Assembly: GCA_024220525.1 (NCBI GenBank)
Contig: JAMYWO010000009.1
Location: 279,534 to 334,842 of the forward strand
Direction: 5' to 3'
Source: Cochliopodium minus
Taxonomy: Eukaryota > Discosea > Himatismenida > Cochliopodiidae
DNA: 55,309 bases
Shown in pieces: positions 8,598 to 20,756 of this stretch. Position 1 is the stretch's first letter; each line of letters starts with the position of its first letter. Under the pieces are notes generated by a model. The model saw nothing but the letters and a program-made list of their open reading frames with translations, did no database searches and was not told the DNA's origin. The translations under genes were made by a program, and so were the position numbers.

Positions 8598-11500
8598 TCA
8601 TTTCTTCTTTTCATATTTATAAGAAATTTCCATAGATTCATCTTCATCCAAAACTTTACAATTCAATAGACAAGTCTTTGTGGAAGGAACAGATTCCAAG
8701 ATTTCTATTAAAAAAAGGAGTAAATATAAATAAATAATTATATTTATATTTTTTTTTTTTTACTTTCATAACAAGAAGACTTTGCATCAATAACATTAGA
8801 AATTACTCTGTAAATAAGCTCTAGTTTTCCATAATTATAAAGACCATCCTCTCTTTTGTTTTGGTTGCCCTCTTCTATGAAGAAAAGATCTTGGAGATAA
8901 AGGCCCAAGTAGGGGAGATAGCCTGGGAATTTGGGATCGTTGATCTGAGAAGATTTCTTCTGCGAGAAATAATCGTATTTTGACTTTGAAATTGCTTCGC
9001 GGAGGTTTTTGTAAGAACAAGAAGGATTCATCAATTCATCATATTCTAACAAAATGAAAAAAAATTTAATTTAATTAAAAATAAATAAAAAATAAAAATA
9101 AAAATAATGAATATTTAAGTAATAATAAAAAAATATTTTTTTTTTACCTTGATATTTTGATAATAGTTTCGAAGATACTTCTGACCAAGAAGCTTTTAAT
9201 CTTAAAATGGAAGATTTGTTCAAAGCAGACATCAACTCAAAGAGAGTGTTGAAAGAATGGAGTTTGCGGGCATGAGAAGCCATAGTGATGACAAACTCGA
9301 TGGCATTCTTACGATCCTTGGGATCTTGGTAAGACAAAATCTGAGTGACGACCCATGAACTAATATGATTGAAATGAGAAATCAAAGAAGTGATGTTAGG
9401 AGCAAAAAGTGCTTTGTCCTTTTTGGTCCAACAAACATTTGAAAACTCCCTAACTTCGAGACACTTCCAAAGTTCAAATTCAATCAACACAAGTTGTTCG
9501 GTAAAAACTTCTGGTTTGAGATCGAGAAGGTTGAACTTTTCGTTGCAGGTGCTTTTGCTGGAAGAGGTGGAGGAAATTTCCGAAGCCACAAAGAGAACGA
9601 GCTCGCTGTCTTCCATCCTTTTTTCTTCCCCGTTGAGTAATGTATTGCCAGAGAATCTGGAAAGGATCCTGTTTGGTTCGAGGCTTTTTCTTGTTTCACT
9701 GTGTGAAAGGAGAGACTTTGTATTCTTTTCGAAAGAGAGGAGAAAACATTCTTTCACGCAGTTTGCGACTTTTTCTCCAATTGTTTTTGAAACGATGTTA
9801 TCCATAAAGTTGATCAACTCATCCTTCACTTCTCCAACAAAATCTTGAACGTAGTGTGTACACCAAAAAGTGATCTGGGAGATGATCTTGTTCCAAGTGT
9901 CTCCTTGTGAATATCCTTCCTCCACTTTGCAGTACAATTCGATGAAAAGATAAAGCAGCTCAATGGGAGAAAGAAGAGGCCTGTACCCACAAAAGAAAAC
10001 TTTCATGTGTCTCTCCAACGAAGGACCTTCCAACTCCAAAAACAAGTTGATCATCTTTTCTAAAGATGTCGCAATGATAACATCATCTTTGTCTGTTATT
10101 ATTTCTATTTCGGGAGTAGAAGTATTTTGAGATTTGTCCGTTTGTGTCTCACTTTCCATTTTGTTCTCCGAAATTATCTCGTTAGTATTTTGGTAGTGGA
10201 GACTGGAGATCTCATTAAATTTGTGTTCAAGATCTTTGTTGAGGAGCTCCAACCTTTTGTTGTCTTCCTCTAGGTACTCCACTTGGGAAATGGTATATTG
10301 CTTTTCAAAGTTTGCTCTTTCCGATTGAAGGAGTTTGTTTGTCAACTAAAAAGTTTTTAAATAATTTTTTTTTTTTAGATTTAATTTTAAATGAAAACTT
10401 TTATAAAAGATTACATCCAAGATTCTTTGATCTTTTTCCAAGAGAGAAAGTTGCAAGTCTTGTACAGTTTTGAGTGAGACAAATTCTTTGAGTTTCTCGA
10501 GCTTTTCGGAGTCACGTGTGAGGGATCGGATCTTGGAATTTAAATTGTTGGTTTGGAGGGAGTGATCCCTTTCGAGATGCCACTTCTTGTTCTTCAAAAG
10601 CTGGTTTTCCATCAAAATCTTTTGATAAGAAAGCTTTAGATCTTCGTAGTTCTTGTTTATGTTCATTGAATTGAGTTTAAGTTGGTTGTACTGATTTCCT
10701 TTCTCGTTGATTTGCTTTTGTCTTCTGATTTGGCTGAGTTTGAGAGATTCATTTGTCTTTGCGAGTGTTTGGAGCTTTTTGGAGAGCTGTTCCTTGTCCA
10801 CTTTCAACTTTTCTATTTGAACTCTTTGCATTTCTTCTTTGTTGTAATAATCAGCATAACCACTTTTAAAAATTAAAATTAATTTAATTTTTTTCCAAAA
10901 AATGATTCTTTTTTTTTTACTTTTTCAAGTTTTCAAGGAGAGAAGAAATCTTTGTGAATTCAACATCACTTTTTTTTATTGAAGTAAGCAAGTTGGTGAT
11001 GATCCAAAAGTAAAGTCTCGCTCTTTCCATAGGCTCAGAAAGCAAAGAACTAATGTTCAAAGGCTTTCTAGTCTCGTAGATGGTGTCAAACTTTCTCCAG
11101 TATTGATATTCAGAGTTTTTTTCTATTTCAGAGATTTTCACAATTTTCTTTGTCCAATTATAATAAAACTTTTCAATGGAAATGTGTCTTTCTATGTCTT
11201 CTTTTGTTGAGAGCTTGTACAAAGTATCATACAAAGAGATAGATTTGCTCCATGAAGACATTTTGAGTTCCAAGTCCTTGACAAAAGAAACTCTGCTTTT
11301 CATGATCTCGTAGATGCTGCCATCTAGTTTCCCTTTCTTCTTTTTTTTGGAGAGGGAGGACAGTATTCTCAATGTTCTGAGGTAAACTTTCTCACTAAGA
11401 TATAAATGAGCAATGAGTTCTTCTTTGACATCAGAAGAAGCTTATTAAAAAAAAAAAAGAAGAAGAATAAAAAAAAAAAGTGAATTTCTTTAAAATATTT

Positions 11501-13120
11501 TTACTTGTAACTGCCATTGTATTTCTTGAACTTCCAACGAGATATTTCACGTATTTCCCTCCTATTCCTTGTAAGATACATGGAGACACAATACTTTTGT
11601 CCTTCTCATCATTCTTCCCAAGTCCCAACAAGTATGGTTGGCCACAAGCCCAGACCTGTCCAAAATCAGAAAGACCTAAGACATAATTTGAGTTTACTAT
11701 GAGTTGTTTGATTGATGCACTTTCAAAGATCTGGATGCATTTGTTTGATATCTTCTTGAAAAATGTTCCTAAGAAGAATATTGATTTTGGTGAGGTATGG
11801 TGGATGTAGGCATCTCCGAAGATCGATACTGCTCCTATCAAAGAATCTGTGCATGAAACTGATGATATGTTCATCATGTTGAAGGTATCAATCACAAAAG
11901 GAAGTTGTTGTCCAATGATAGAACCCCATGCTAATTTATATGATTATAAGATTAAATATTTCTATAGATATATTGTATTATTTGATTTATTATTTGAGAT
12001 AATTTTAAATTATTGAATATCATGTATTCAGCATAGATATCTTTTTTATCTTTATTATTTTCAATATTTTTTTTTTACCCCAAACGATATTGCTTTCAAA
12101 ATCATATCCCTCTTGCAAAGCTACAACAGATGAATATGATGAAAAGATATCAATCATCTTTACTCGATCATTTCCCTGAAAGATAATCTTTGTGGGTTGG
12201 TAAACAGGAACACCAATAACACCATGACCCAACTCTCTAGAATCATTGTTACCCCAACTATAAACATCACCATTGGAACAAAGGCAAGCGATAAAAGAAG
12301 ATCCGCAAGAAATTTTGATGACATTTTCTTTATCAAGTTCTTTAGCTTGGATTGGTTTCTCAATCAATTGCATTCCTTTAATTTTGTAAAATGAAATTTA
12401 AAATTTCTTGTGAATATATAATTAATAATAAAAAAAAAAGAGATAATAATGAAAATACAACTATTTTGATATTCTTTGTGAGTTAATTGATTTTTTTTTT
12501 TACCCATTTTTCCCCAAAAAAAGATACCAGAATCAGCAGTTTTACAGCAGACCACGTTTTCTCCCACAGATACATCCAAAACAAACTGATCGTTGAAAGA
12601 GTGAATCTTGACGAATGAGGAATACTCCTTGTTCTTATCTTCTTTCATATCTAAATCGATTTTGGAATTTCTTTTTTTATTGAGTCTTTCTGTATCCGTA
12701 AACAATCCATTGATAGAATGTCCACACATGAGAAGATCCCCTTGCCCTGTCACCACTGCAGTAACATATGCTCCGTTCGATATGTTTCTTATTTCTATAT
12801 CATTCAAATCTTCTATTGGAACAGGAAAGGATTGATCATCACAATTTCCCAATCCCAATCTTCCATACTTTCCTATATCATAAATAAAAAACAAATTTAT
12901 TTATTTTTTTCAAAAAATTGTTTCTATTACCATTTCCAAAACACCATACTTGAGTTTCTTCAGGATCATATGAATTATCATTCTCATCTTCCTTTATTTT
13001 CTCCTCACTCACTATGATTTTTTTCTTGGGGGAATTTGTTGGTGATTTTTCTTCTTCATAATAATCTCCACTTATTTGTATTTTCTTTGGCAAATGTGTT
13101 CTCATTGCACTTATTTTCAT
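8598..13120 (-). CDS. RCC1-DH-coiled coil-RasGEF exchange factor, 1278 aa
   Basis: Nine exons (13120-12931, 12872-12504, 12375-12079, 11930-11505, 11440-10921, 10862-10415, 10345-9148, 9045-8764, 8704-8598) join in frame. Residues ~55-425 are RCC1 repeats (QVWCFGNGKYGRLGLGN, GDVYSWGNNDSRELGHG). Residues ~430-600 resemble a RhoGEF DH domain (LYLSEKVYLRTLRIL, then PMERARLYFWIITNLL, cf. the family PxQR helix). Residues ~610-800 are a long coiled coil. From about 835 comes a RasGEF N-terminal module and from about 1020 a RasGEF catalytic domain (LLDLKPEVFTEQLVLIEFELW cut here as LKPEVFTEQLVLIEFELW, PYLGLYLQDLFFIEEGN). It probably activates both a Rho-type and a Ras-type GTPase, with RCC1 as a binding platform. 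The DH call is the least certain part. Its stop lies 83 bp from the inverted-repeat edge. Confidence 0.87.
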
Positions 13121-13972
13121 TGTTTATTTTTTTGTTGTTTTATTTTATTTATTCAATTATTTTTGTTTGATTCTTTCAAATTTATTTATGAGGTCAGCTT
13201 ATTTCAAACCCGTTTATTCATTATTCCACTCCAGATTATTTCTAAATATATACTATTTTGAGAAATTTTTATCAAATTGGTTTTATGATTTAAATTAAAT
13301 CAAAAATATCAATGATATTACCAATCTTCTTTAAAAACTCATTGATGAATTAGTTTTTCTCTTCAAAATATCATATCATATTTTTTGAATATTTTTTTTT
13401 TTGTTTTTTTATTATCCCTCATAGCAAAAAGAATTCAACAAGTTTTCGAATTATAATTTTTGGAGATTTAGATTTCTTTCAAAAAGACTACAATTTGAGT
13501 ACTATATATTTGAATCTATTATTTACTTGTAAATTCTAAGATTGAGTATTTTTAAATTTGAGGAAATTGATTAAGTGAAAATATTATTTTTATTTTTAAT
13601 GTGAAGTAAAAAATATCTCCAAAAAGGAAAATTTATTATCTTTAATCAAGATTTCATTTCATTTTTTTTTTTTTAAAATGAGTGGTTGAAGTCAAAACGT
13701 TCCCGGGAGGAAAAACATTAAGAAAATATCCACTATCCAATGAAAAAAAATGTAAATTGTACTCAATTGAAACTAAATTATAAAGGATATTGAAATAATA
13801 ACAACATTTTTTGATACAATAATTTAATTATTAATTTACATAATTTTAAAAGTTAAAAGTGAATAAATAACATTTATCTTGAAGAAGAAAGAAAATATTT
13901 CCTTTTTTTTTTTTCTTCTTTTTCGATATTTTTTTCCTTTGTTCCTCATCCTTTCTCCATCATTATTTTTTT
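13121..13972. other. Intergenic, 852 bp, no gene seen
   Basis: AT-rich, with no reading frame or RNA gene that I can support. It must contain the promoter of the RCC1/DH/RasGEF gene. A short GC-richer patch (AACGTTCCCGGGAGG, near 13700) stands out but has no partner or coding context. Confidence 0.5.
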
Positions 13973-14212
13973 TTATATTCTAACATTATATTTTGTGATG
14001 AGCCCTATGAAACGAATTCTGTGTCCAATGGATGTGATTTGCAATTGTTCTTTGAGTTTTTTGTTGTCAAGATCGAAGAAATTACTTCCGTCTATATGAT
14101 TCATTTGAAATGCCACAAGATACTCTTCAGCAAAATGAAGTTTCTTCAATATCCATTGGCATAATTCATCATTATTGTATTGTCTCTTTCTTTCTAGTTT
14201 ATTTATGTTCAT
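13973..14212 (-). CDS. SAM-domain-only small protein
   Basis: A single exon of 79 residues. Residues 16-75 match a sterile alpha motif: WILKKLHFAEEYLVAF, NHIDGSNFFDLDNKKL, then LKEQLQITSIGHRIRF, with the usual helix pattern and the conserved 'I.G..hR' ending. There is nothing else in the protein. SAM domains self-associate or bind other SAM proteins, so this may be a competitor or adaptor for a larger SAM-containing signalling protein. The ATG at 14212 is the first in frame, and about 1 kb of non-coding DNA precedes it. Confidence 0.8.
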   Translation of the reverse strand: MNINKLERKRQYNNDELCQWILKKLHFAEEYLVAFQMNHIDGSNFFDLDNKKLKEQLQITSIGHRIRFIGLITKYNVRI

Positions 14213-15199
14213 TTTAATATATTATGTGTTTAATTAATGTGTGGGTGTTGATATAAAATCCTTGAATGAAAGAATGTTTGTATTGGAAGAAGAGGTGTAT
14301 AATTGTTTTTAAGCAAATTTTCCTTTTGATTTTTTTTTTATATTTTTTAATTTTGTTTTATTTTTATTTTTAATTTTTTAAAGAAATCTATCAAAGATTA
14401 AAAAAAAATATTTAAAAAAATATTTCAATTCTTCATCTTCAAAATAAAAATTCATTTTCAACAAAATCTCTTCCCTTTGTTTAAATTGATACAATATCAA
14501 AACAATCTTAACAAAATTTATCTAAATATGGTATATAGTTCTTCAAAGATAAAAAGAAAAATATTTGTAAAGTGGGTAAAATTTTTTTAATTGTTAAGAT
14601 CGGATCAATTTTTGGAAAGGAAAGGTACAAAAATAATTGTGTTATTTTTTAAATTTCTTTTTATTAAATTCATAAAAATTAGTTTTCTTTTGTCAAAAAG
14701 AGATATTTTCCAAATATTTCTTCAATTTTGAAAAAAAAAAAAAAAACAAAAATGAAAAAATACATTCACCTTGGAAGACAATCAACAAATTCTTTTACTA
14801 AATTTTTTTTGATTTCAATTTTTATTTGACGGTGATTAAATACGTAATATTTTCGTTCAATGGAAAAAAAAAAAAATTTATTTTATTTGGAGGGAATAAT
14901 TTTGAAAAATAAAATAAAATTTCAACTAGATCCCAATCAAGAAAACTAAAAAAATCAAAAGAAAATAGGAAAAATCTGTAACAAAGAAAGGAATATATAT
15001 ATTCATAATTACTAAAACGAGTATCTTTTTCACTTTTCAAAAGGATATTAATTATTATCGGAATTTATCGGCAAATAGAATAATTATAAATTTTTTTTCC
15101 GTAGATGATTAAATTAAATTTTTTATAAATTTATCTTCGACTAATCAAAAAAAATTGTTAATTCCCCTTTAAATAATTGAAAAAAAAACAAAAGGTATT
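14213..15199. other. Intergenic, 987 bp, no gene seen
   Basis: Homopolymer-rich sequence with no supportable gene. The short open frame at 14822-15040 is a run of Phe/Lys codons typical of AT-rich noise. Confidence 0.5.
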
Positions 15200-18055
15200 T
15201 TATTTTCCCATTTTCTCGTGATATTCAAGATGTTCTTCAATTTTAACAACAGAAATATTCTTTCCACAAAAAGAACACCTTTCAAATTTTTTGATCCCCG
15301 TGCATTTATGAGTTTCATTAAAAAAATACTCCCTATTTTAAAAAAAAAAAAAGATTAATTGAAAAAATAAAAAATTTGAAATGTCATTAAAAACTTACAA
15401 TTCACAATTATTACACTTGACTTTTCTTTTGGGACATTTTAAAAGTTTGTGTTCTTTAAGAGCAGTAAGACTGAGTTCTTCTCCACACTCACAAATGATG
15501 GCAGAATGGTAGATATGATTATGTTTCTCAAGATCCGATTCATCATTAAATCCTAAATCATTTTTTTAAAAAAAAAAGGAGAATAGGGATAGGGATAAAT
15601 GAAATATAAAAAATTTAGAATTTTTTTTTTTTTCACCTTTATCACAAATTTGGCAATGTATATGTTTTGCTTTTGATGAAATATGCATCACAATATCACC
15701 TTTGTATCAAATAAAAAAAAAAAAAAAAAAAAAAAAAAATTAAATCAAGATAAGAATTTTTTTTCGTCTTTTTTTTTGTACATTTTTCACAATAAAAATT
15801 GTTTCTAGCGCAAAAGATGGAGTGGGTAGAGAATGAGTTTATGGGGATGACTCTTCTACAAGTAAAGCAACGTTCAAAATCTTTTTCTATAGATGAAGAA
15901 TTCTCACTTGAATTCACATTCTAAAAAAAAATTATAAAAAAAAAAAAGAAAAAAAAAAAAACAAAACAAAAAAAGAAATTTTTTTTGAATTATTTTTTAA
16001 AAATTAAAAAAAAAAAAGAATTACAACATAACCTGTCACATTGTTGGAAGATATGTAAGATTTTTCCAATTCTATGGAGAGAGTGAAAGAAGAGGGAGCT
16101 TTGAAGGAAAGCAAGGAGATGTAGAAAATAGTAGAGTTGAATTTCGCTTTGGAGTAATGTACATTAATGGTGTTGGTGGAAGAATCCATGAGAGACCATT
16201 TATGATTCAAAATCTATTCAAAAAATAATAAATTTTTAAAAAATTAAAAATAAAAAAATCAAAAAATAAAAAAATAAAAAAATAAAAAAATAAAATATTA
16301 AAAAAAATAAAAAATAAATTAAAAAATATAAAAAATAAAAATTTTAAATTTTTACATTTGGTTTTTTGATATCTTGTGACACAAACAAAAAAGGGTCACC
16401 AGAATTTTTTTCCAATTTAAAAACGATGATCTTTCCTTCCAAATCCTCATTTTTGCAGTTGAGAATGAAATGGGAATAGTCACCTTGGCTCATCTCACCC
16501 TTTTTGGTTCCGCCAACTTCAATATAATGGACTACATTATTGTCTATTTCCGCTTTTTCAAAATCGGTAGTCAACATTGTATCTTTTTTTATTTAAAATA
16601 ATAAGAATTCAATAATAAATATGAATTTTAATAAATAATATTTAAAAAATTTTAATTTTCTTAGAATATTTTTTCATTATTTTTTAAATTTTTTTTTCAC
16701 CCATTACTTGGACTGTGTTATGTGGCTTGAGTTCTAGAACGTTTATTTCGTACTGTTTTCCCAGGTAATGTATTACAAACGAGTCTCCTTTAGTTATTGT
16801 GACTATTTTGAATCCAAAAATATTTTCTTTTTATTTATTTCAAAAAAATAATTAATAATTAAAATTTTTTTTTAAAAGAATTAGTTTCACCAAATAATGC
16901 AGCTGGATTATCTATATCTTCATAAAAATCTTCATATTTCGGCTGTAATTTTACATACGTTCCTTTTTCAATAGAAATACTTTCAATATTTACAGAGTCA
17001 CCCTCATTAATTTGAAGTTTTTCCATGATCTGAAAAAAAAAAAAATCAAATTGAATTAAACATATACAAAAGGGTTTAATAAAAAAAAAAAAAATTTACC
17101 CAATAAGGAACAACCATGGTTCCTTTTTCTGCAGTGGAATCAATAACTCCACAAATTATTTTTTTGTTTTTGTTGGTAGTTATTGTAATGTAAACTGGCA
17201 ATTTGATTTCCAAATCAATAATTTCTTGTAAAGAACCCAAAGGAAGAATAACTGTACAAAAAAAAAAAAGTCAAGGAAAGAAAGAAAAGAGAAGAGATTA
17301 ATGAAAAAATTTCTTTTTGATATTTTTTACCCCTGTTTCCTTGTTCTATTATGTTACTGTCTTTTTCTAGTATTATTGGAGAATATGCTTTAAGAGTCTT
17401 TTTGAAAGTAATTTTGGGAGGGCTTAGGAAGGTTGGATTGGACACTTCGAAAAGCTTGCTTGTTGGCTTTTTTGGTGGAAGTTCTTCTCTTTTGATATCC
17501 ACATTTTTGTTGAGATTGACTTTTGAATTAAATTTTATTGTAAAAAATTATAAAATTAAATATTGAAATTTCTATCGAGGAATATTTTGAATATAAATTT
17601 TTTTGAGTGATTTAAAAATATAAAAATGTTTTGTTTCAAACAATTTAAATATATTTACCTTCCTCTTTGTATTTTATATTTTTCATATCTTCTTTTCTTT
17701 TTAATAACTCATTTCTCTGTTTATTCTCAATTTGCTTTTTCTTCAGCTCCTCACTCTTTCTTATCTCCTCCCTTTTGAATTGTTCTTGGCGATATTCTTC
17801 CTCTTTTTTCCTCAGTTCTTCTTTTTTCCTCAATTCTTCTCTTTTGAGTTCTTCTTCAGTGATTTTGTTAAATTGAAGCCATTTATTCTTCATCGCATTC
17901 ATTTTGTTCTCCTCTCTGTTATTTCCATTATTATTTGAATCCATCACCACCCAATCATCCATCAAATCTTTATTTTCAAGATTATTTGCCTTTATCTTTT
18001 TGTTGTTTTGATTGTTAGTGTTATTTTTCTTTGTATTTTTATTTCTTCTGCTCAT
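15200..18055 (-). CDS. UFD1/zf-TRAF protein, PRLI-interacting factor K type, 635 aa
   Basis: Eleven exons join in frame: 18055-17659, 17519-17331, 17251-17100, 17029-16891, 16826-16701, 16582-16356, 16213-16025, 15920-15782, 15699-15637, 15552-15399, 15332-15200. Residues ~75-125 are a Glu/Arg/Lys coiled coil (EELRKKEELRKKEEEYRQEQ). Residues ~150-345 form a UFD1 fold (KIICGVIDSTAEKGTMVVPY, EGDSVNIESISIEKGTYVKL, QPKYEDFYEDIDNPAALF). Residues ~350-470 resemble a PPC-like beta domain (DPFLFVSQDIKKPN..NHKWSL). Residues ~487-630 are TRAF/XAF1-type zinc fingers (ERCFTCRRVIP, ARNNFYCEKCDI, CECGEELSLTALKEHKLLKC, CSFCGKNISVVKIEEHLEYH). The order equals the plant PRLI-interacting factor K. UFD1 relatives act with Cdc48/p97 in ubiquitin-dependent extraction. 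The 16025 donor (GTT|gtaatt) was chosen to keep phase. Confidence 0.88.
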
Positions 18056-18271
18056 AATTAAAAAGGTGAATGAAATCACAATGATAATGGATATGAAAAT
18101 GTTTTTTATTGTGAATATATTTTCCAATTTTAATTTATTTCACCTTCAATTTTATTTTTATCTATCAAAATCACAGATTAAAAATGATAAATAATGAATT
18201 AATTAAAGTTGATTGATGGATTCTTTCAATAAATTATCGATACTATAATTTAAACAAGATCATTGAAATAT

Positions 18272-18451
18272 TTACTTTATTTTGGATCTCTTTTTTAAAT
18301 TCAATCTTCTTGTAAATTTTCTTTCTTCTATTGATTCCTCTTCCTCATCATCTTCCTCTTCATTGGAATCGGAATTTATATGAACTTCTTCAAATTCTAA
18401 AGAATCCGAATTATCAGTATTTATTTCCATACTATCAACACCTTTACTCAT
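18272..18451 (-). CDS. Small acidic protein, 59 aa
   Basis: An ATG-to-TAA frame beginning MSKGVDSMEINTDNSDSLEF, with a central acidic stretch (SNEEEDDEEEES) and a basic end (RRLNLKKRSKIK). The sharp acid-then-base organisation and the lack of homopolymer-driven composition favour a real gene, but it matches no family I know. It lies between the UFD1-type gene and the EF-hand-like gene, all on the minus strand. Confidence 0.5.
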   Translation of the reverse strand: MSKGVDSMEINTDNSDSLEFEEVHINSDSNEEEDDEEEESIEERKFTRRLNLKKRSKIK

Positions 18452-18598
18452 TTTTTGAATGAGATTGAATTAAATCGGTTTGTATTTTTTTTTTTTTTTT
18501 ACTATTTGAATTAATATACAATATAAATCGGAATACTCCTCTATTGTTTAATGATATTTATACATGTATTGTTTCAAACATATCCATTCTTGTTTTTT

Positions 18599-19018
18599 TT
18601 ATTGAATTCGATTATATTGTTCCTCAACAAACAAAAAAAAAAATTTTTTTTTTAATCTTACATTCATTGTATCAGAAAGAGATATCTTGTCACCATATGA
18701 TTCATCTGCTTTGATACAATGAATAAGTGCATCTCTAAATTCCTCAAAAGAGATCTGGGATTTATTGAGAAATAATTTTTCTTGAAATACTTTCACTAGA
18801 TCAATCTCTTCACCTAATGTCATTATCTTTTTGGTATTCAACTGAAAATGCTGTATGAATTCTTTTATTATCTTTGATGCTTGTTCTATGCTGATATTGC
18901 TGTTCAAATCTTTTTTGGGAGAAAATTGTTTGTAGATCTTTTTCAATTGCTCTGATCCGATTTCTCCTTTCAAATAGGAATGTATATCGTTCTTATTCTT
19001 GTAAATATAATTTCCCAT
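18599..19018 (-). CDS. Putative N-myristoylated EF-hand-like protein, 126 aa
   Basis: Two exons (19018-18662, 18622-18599) join in phase 0; the last adds EQYNRIQ and stop. The start MGNYIYKN fits an N-myristoylation signal (Gly2). The helical text, with ISIEQASKIIKEFIQHFQL and ISFEEFRDALIHCIKADES, has the hydrophobic pattern of EF-hand helices, but the calcium loops lack the normal Asp/Asn/Gly ligands, so calcium binding is doubtful. It sits next to a genuine neuronal-calcium-sensor-type gene on the same strand and resembles a degenerate relative. Confidence 0.6.
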   Translation of the reverse strand: MGNYIYKNKNDIHSYLKGEIGSEQLKKIYKQFSPKKDLNSNISIEQASKIIKEFIQHFQLNTKKIMTLGEEIDLVKVFQEKLFLNKSQISFEEFRDALIHCIKADESYGDKISLSDTMNVRLKKKFFFLFVEEQYNRIQ

Positions 19019-19297
19019 ATGATTTTTCCTTCAACTCCAAACAAATTTCAATTTTTTTTTTCCCTTTATTTTTAATAGAAACAGGGATTGAACAAAGTTT
19101 AGTTTTTTGAAAAGATCAAAGAAGATAAATGTAAAATTTTTGGAAACTTGTTTGAAGAAAAGTTTTTTTAAAGTTTAAAAATTAAAAAAGAAATTTCAAA
19201 AGTTTTTTAAAGAAAAAAAAAAAACAAAAACAAGAACAAGAATAGAAACAATTTTAGATAAATAATAAAATTAAAATTTTTTTAATATGACAATTTC

Positions 19298-20437
19298 TTA
19301 GACTTTTCTGATTCCAAGCAATACTAACAAAGAAGGAGTATTGAGTCCTCCAGTGACCTTCAAAGTGAATGAATAAATAAAGGGGTTTTAAAAAAATCTT
19401 TAAAATGTTATTTACCCATTCATCAAGACTTATTTCACCATCTCCGTTAGTATCTAATTTTTGCATCAAAGATTCAATGAAATCTCCACATCCAGGTCTC
19501 CCTATTTTTTTTTTTAAAAAAAAAAATGTTAATTCAAAAGATGATGTTTTATATATTAAATGAATGTTGATATGTTGATATGTTGATAATTTCCATATAA
19601 AGTGTTTTTTTTTTTGAGGATTTATTAAATCTATTTTTTTTATTTATATTACCTATTGATGAAGCAATTACTTTCATTTGTTCAATTATATTTACAATTT
19701 CATTTCTATCGAGTGTTCCATTTCCATCTTCATCGTACAACTTGAATGAATATTTCAACTTATCTTCGGCTGTTCCTTTTCCTACCATACTCAATGCTGT
19801 TGCTAGTTCTTTGAATGATACTGTACCTGATCCATCAGTATCCATCATTTGGAATAATTTCTGGAATCCTTCATCTGTCAAGGACATTCTAGTTTTCAAT
19901 AGATTTTTGAATTCTTTTGGATCTAATTCACCTATCATTTGGTTGATAAAAAATAAATAAATATACGGTTGAAAAAATATAAATAATCTGCAAAGTAAAT
20001 TTGAAACTATAAAATCTATTATTTTTAATAAAGGAATTGATAATGGAGAAAGGAGTTTATTATTTCTTTTCTTTTTCTAATATTCGTTTTATATTTTATT
20101 TATTTACCCGATTTATCTTGATCCATCAAAATAAAATCTTTGTGTAATTCTTCTAATTCTTTGGGTGTCCCTTTTTAATACAAAAACAAATTATGATTGG
20201 TTTTTTTTGTTACTTTTTACGAAAAAAAATAAATAATGGAAGGAAAATAATTTTACAATTTGATCCTTTTGAAAGATTCTCCACTTCCTTCTTGCTATAA
20301 TATTTGAATTAAAATTAGTTTAAAATAGAAAGGTTTTAATTATTTTTCTTGGAGCATGTCAACATAAAGTATATTTTTTTTTTGATAGCAAATGATTTAT
20401 AATATACTTGCCTTAATACGTTATTTTTATTTCCCAT
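19298..20437 (-). CDS. Neuronal calcium sensor (NCS/recoverin)-like protein, 183 aa
   Basis: Exons: 20437-20412, 20294-20257, 20170-20108, 19931-19653, 19501-19416, 19357-19298. MGNKNNVL gives a myristoylation signal. Four EF-hands follow, three with clear ligand loops: DQDKSGELDPKEF, DTDGSGTVSFKEL, DEDGNGTLDRNEI, and DTNGDGEISLDEW. The end WVTGGLNTPSLLVLLGI is typical of the NCS family. It is a membrane-attached calcium sensor acting on kinases, cyclases or GPCR-type signalling. The first intron can be read as GC-AG (used here) or as GT-AG shifted by 4 nt at both ends; both keep frame and change only residues 9-10. Confidence 0.88.
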
Positions 20438-20756
20438 TCGAATAATTTTTTGGGTTTATAATTTGATTCTATCCTTTGATTTTTTTTTTTTATTTTTTAA
20501 TTTTATATTTTAAATAATTTCATCTTAAATTTCTCAATTATTAATCCATTTTAAGAATATTCAACTTTAATACTAAAAAATGATTTCTTACTTTAAATTT
20601 CCCTTTCATATAATTGATTTTTTTGATCCATCCTTTTTTTTTTTCAATAATGATGATAATTGGAAGGGATATTTTTTTTTTGAAAACTATCATTCTAAAA
20701 AGAAATTTTTTTAATCCATTATTTCCTGAAATTGAAACTTGGAATTTAATGAAAAA
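20438..20756. other. Intergenic, 319 bp, no gene seen
   Basis: Contains the NCS promoter side and the 3' flank of the first RCC1-like gene. I see only T-runs and no reading frame or fold worth calling. Confidence 0.45.

Noticed and set aside
9390-9848. 152-aa plus-strand open frame opposite the RasGEF gene
   Set aside because: It is antisense to a well-supported RasGEF exon; composition is that of a shadow frame.
13680-13730. Regulatory motif in the GC-richer patch AACGTTCCCGGGAGG
   Set aside because: A single occurrence with no symmetry partner or nearby start; nothing supports a function.
14822-15040. 72-aa Phe/Lys/Tyr-rich frame in the intergenic region
   Set aside because: Homopolymer-driven composition, no splice or homology support.
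18056-18127. Hydrophobic N-terminal extension (signal anchor) of the UFD1-type protein
   Set aside because: That stretch has no ATG; the first ATG is at 18055, and the orthologous plant protein also starts directly with a soluble charged region.
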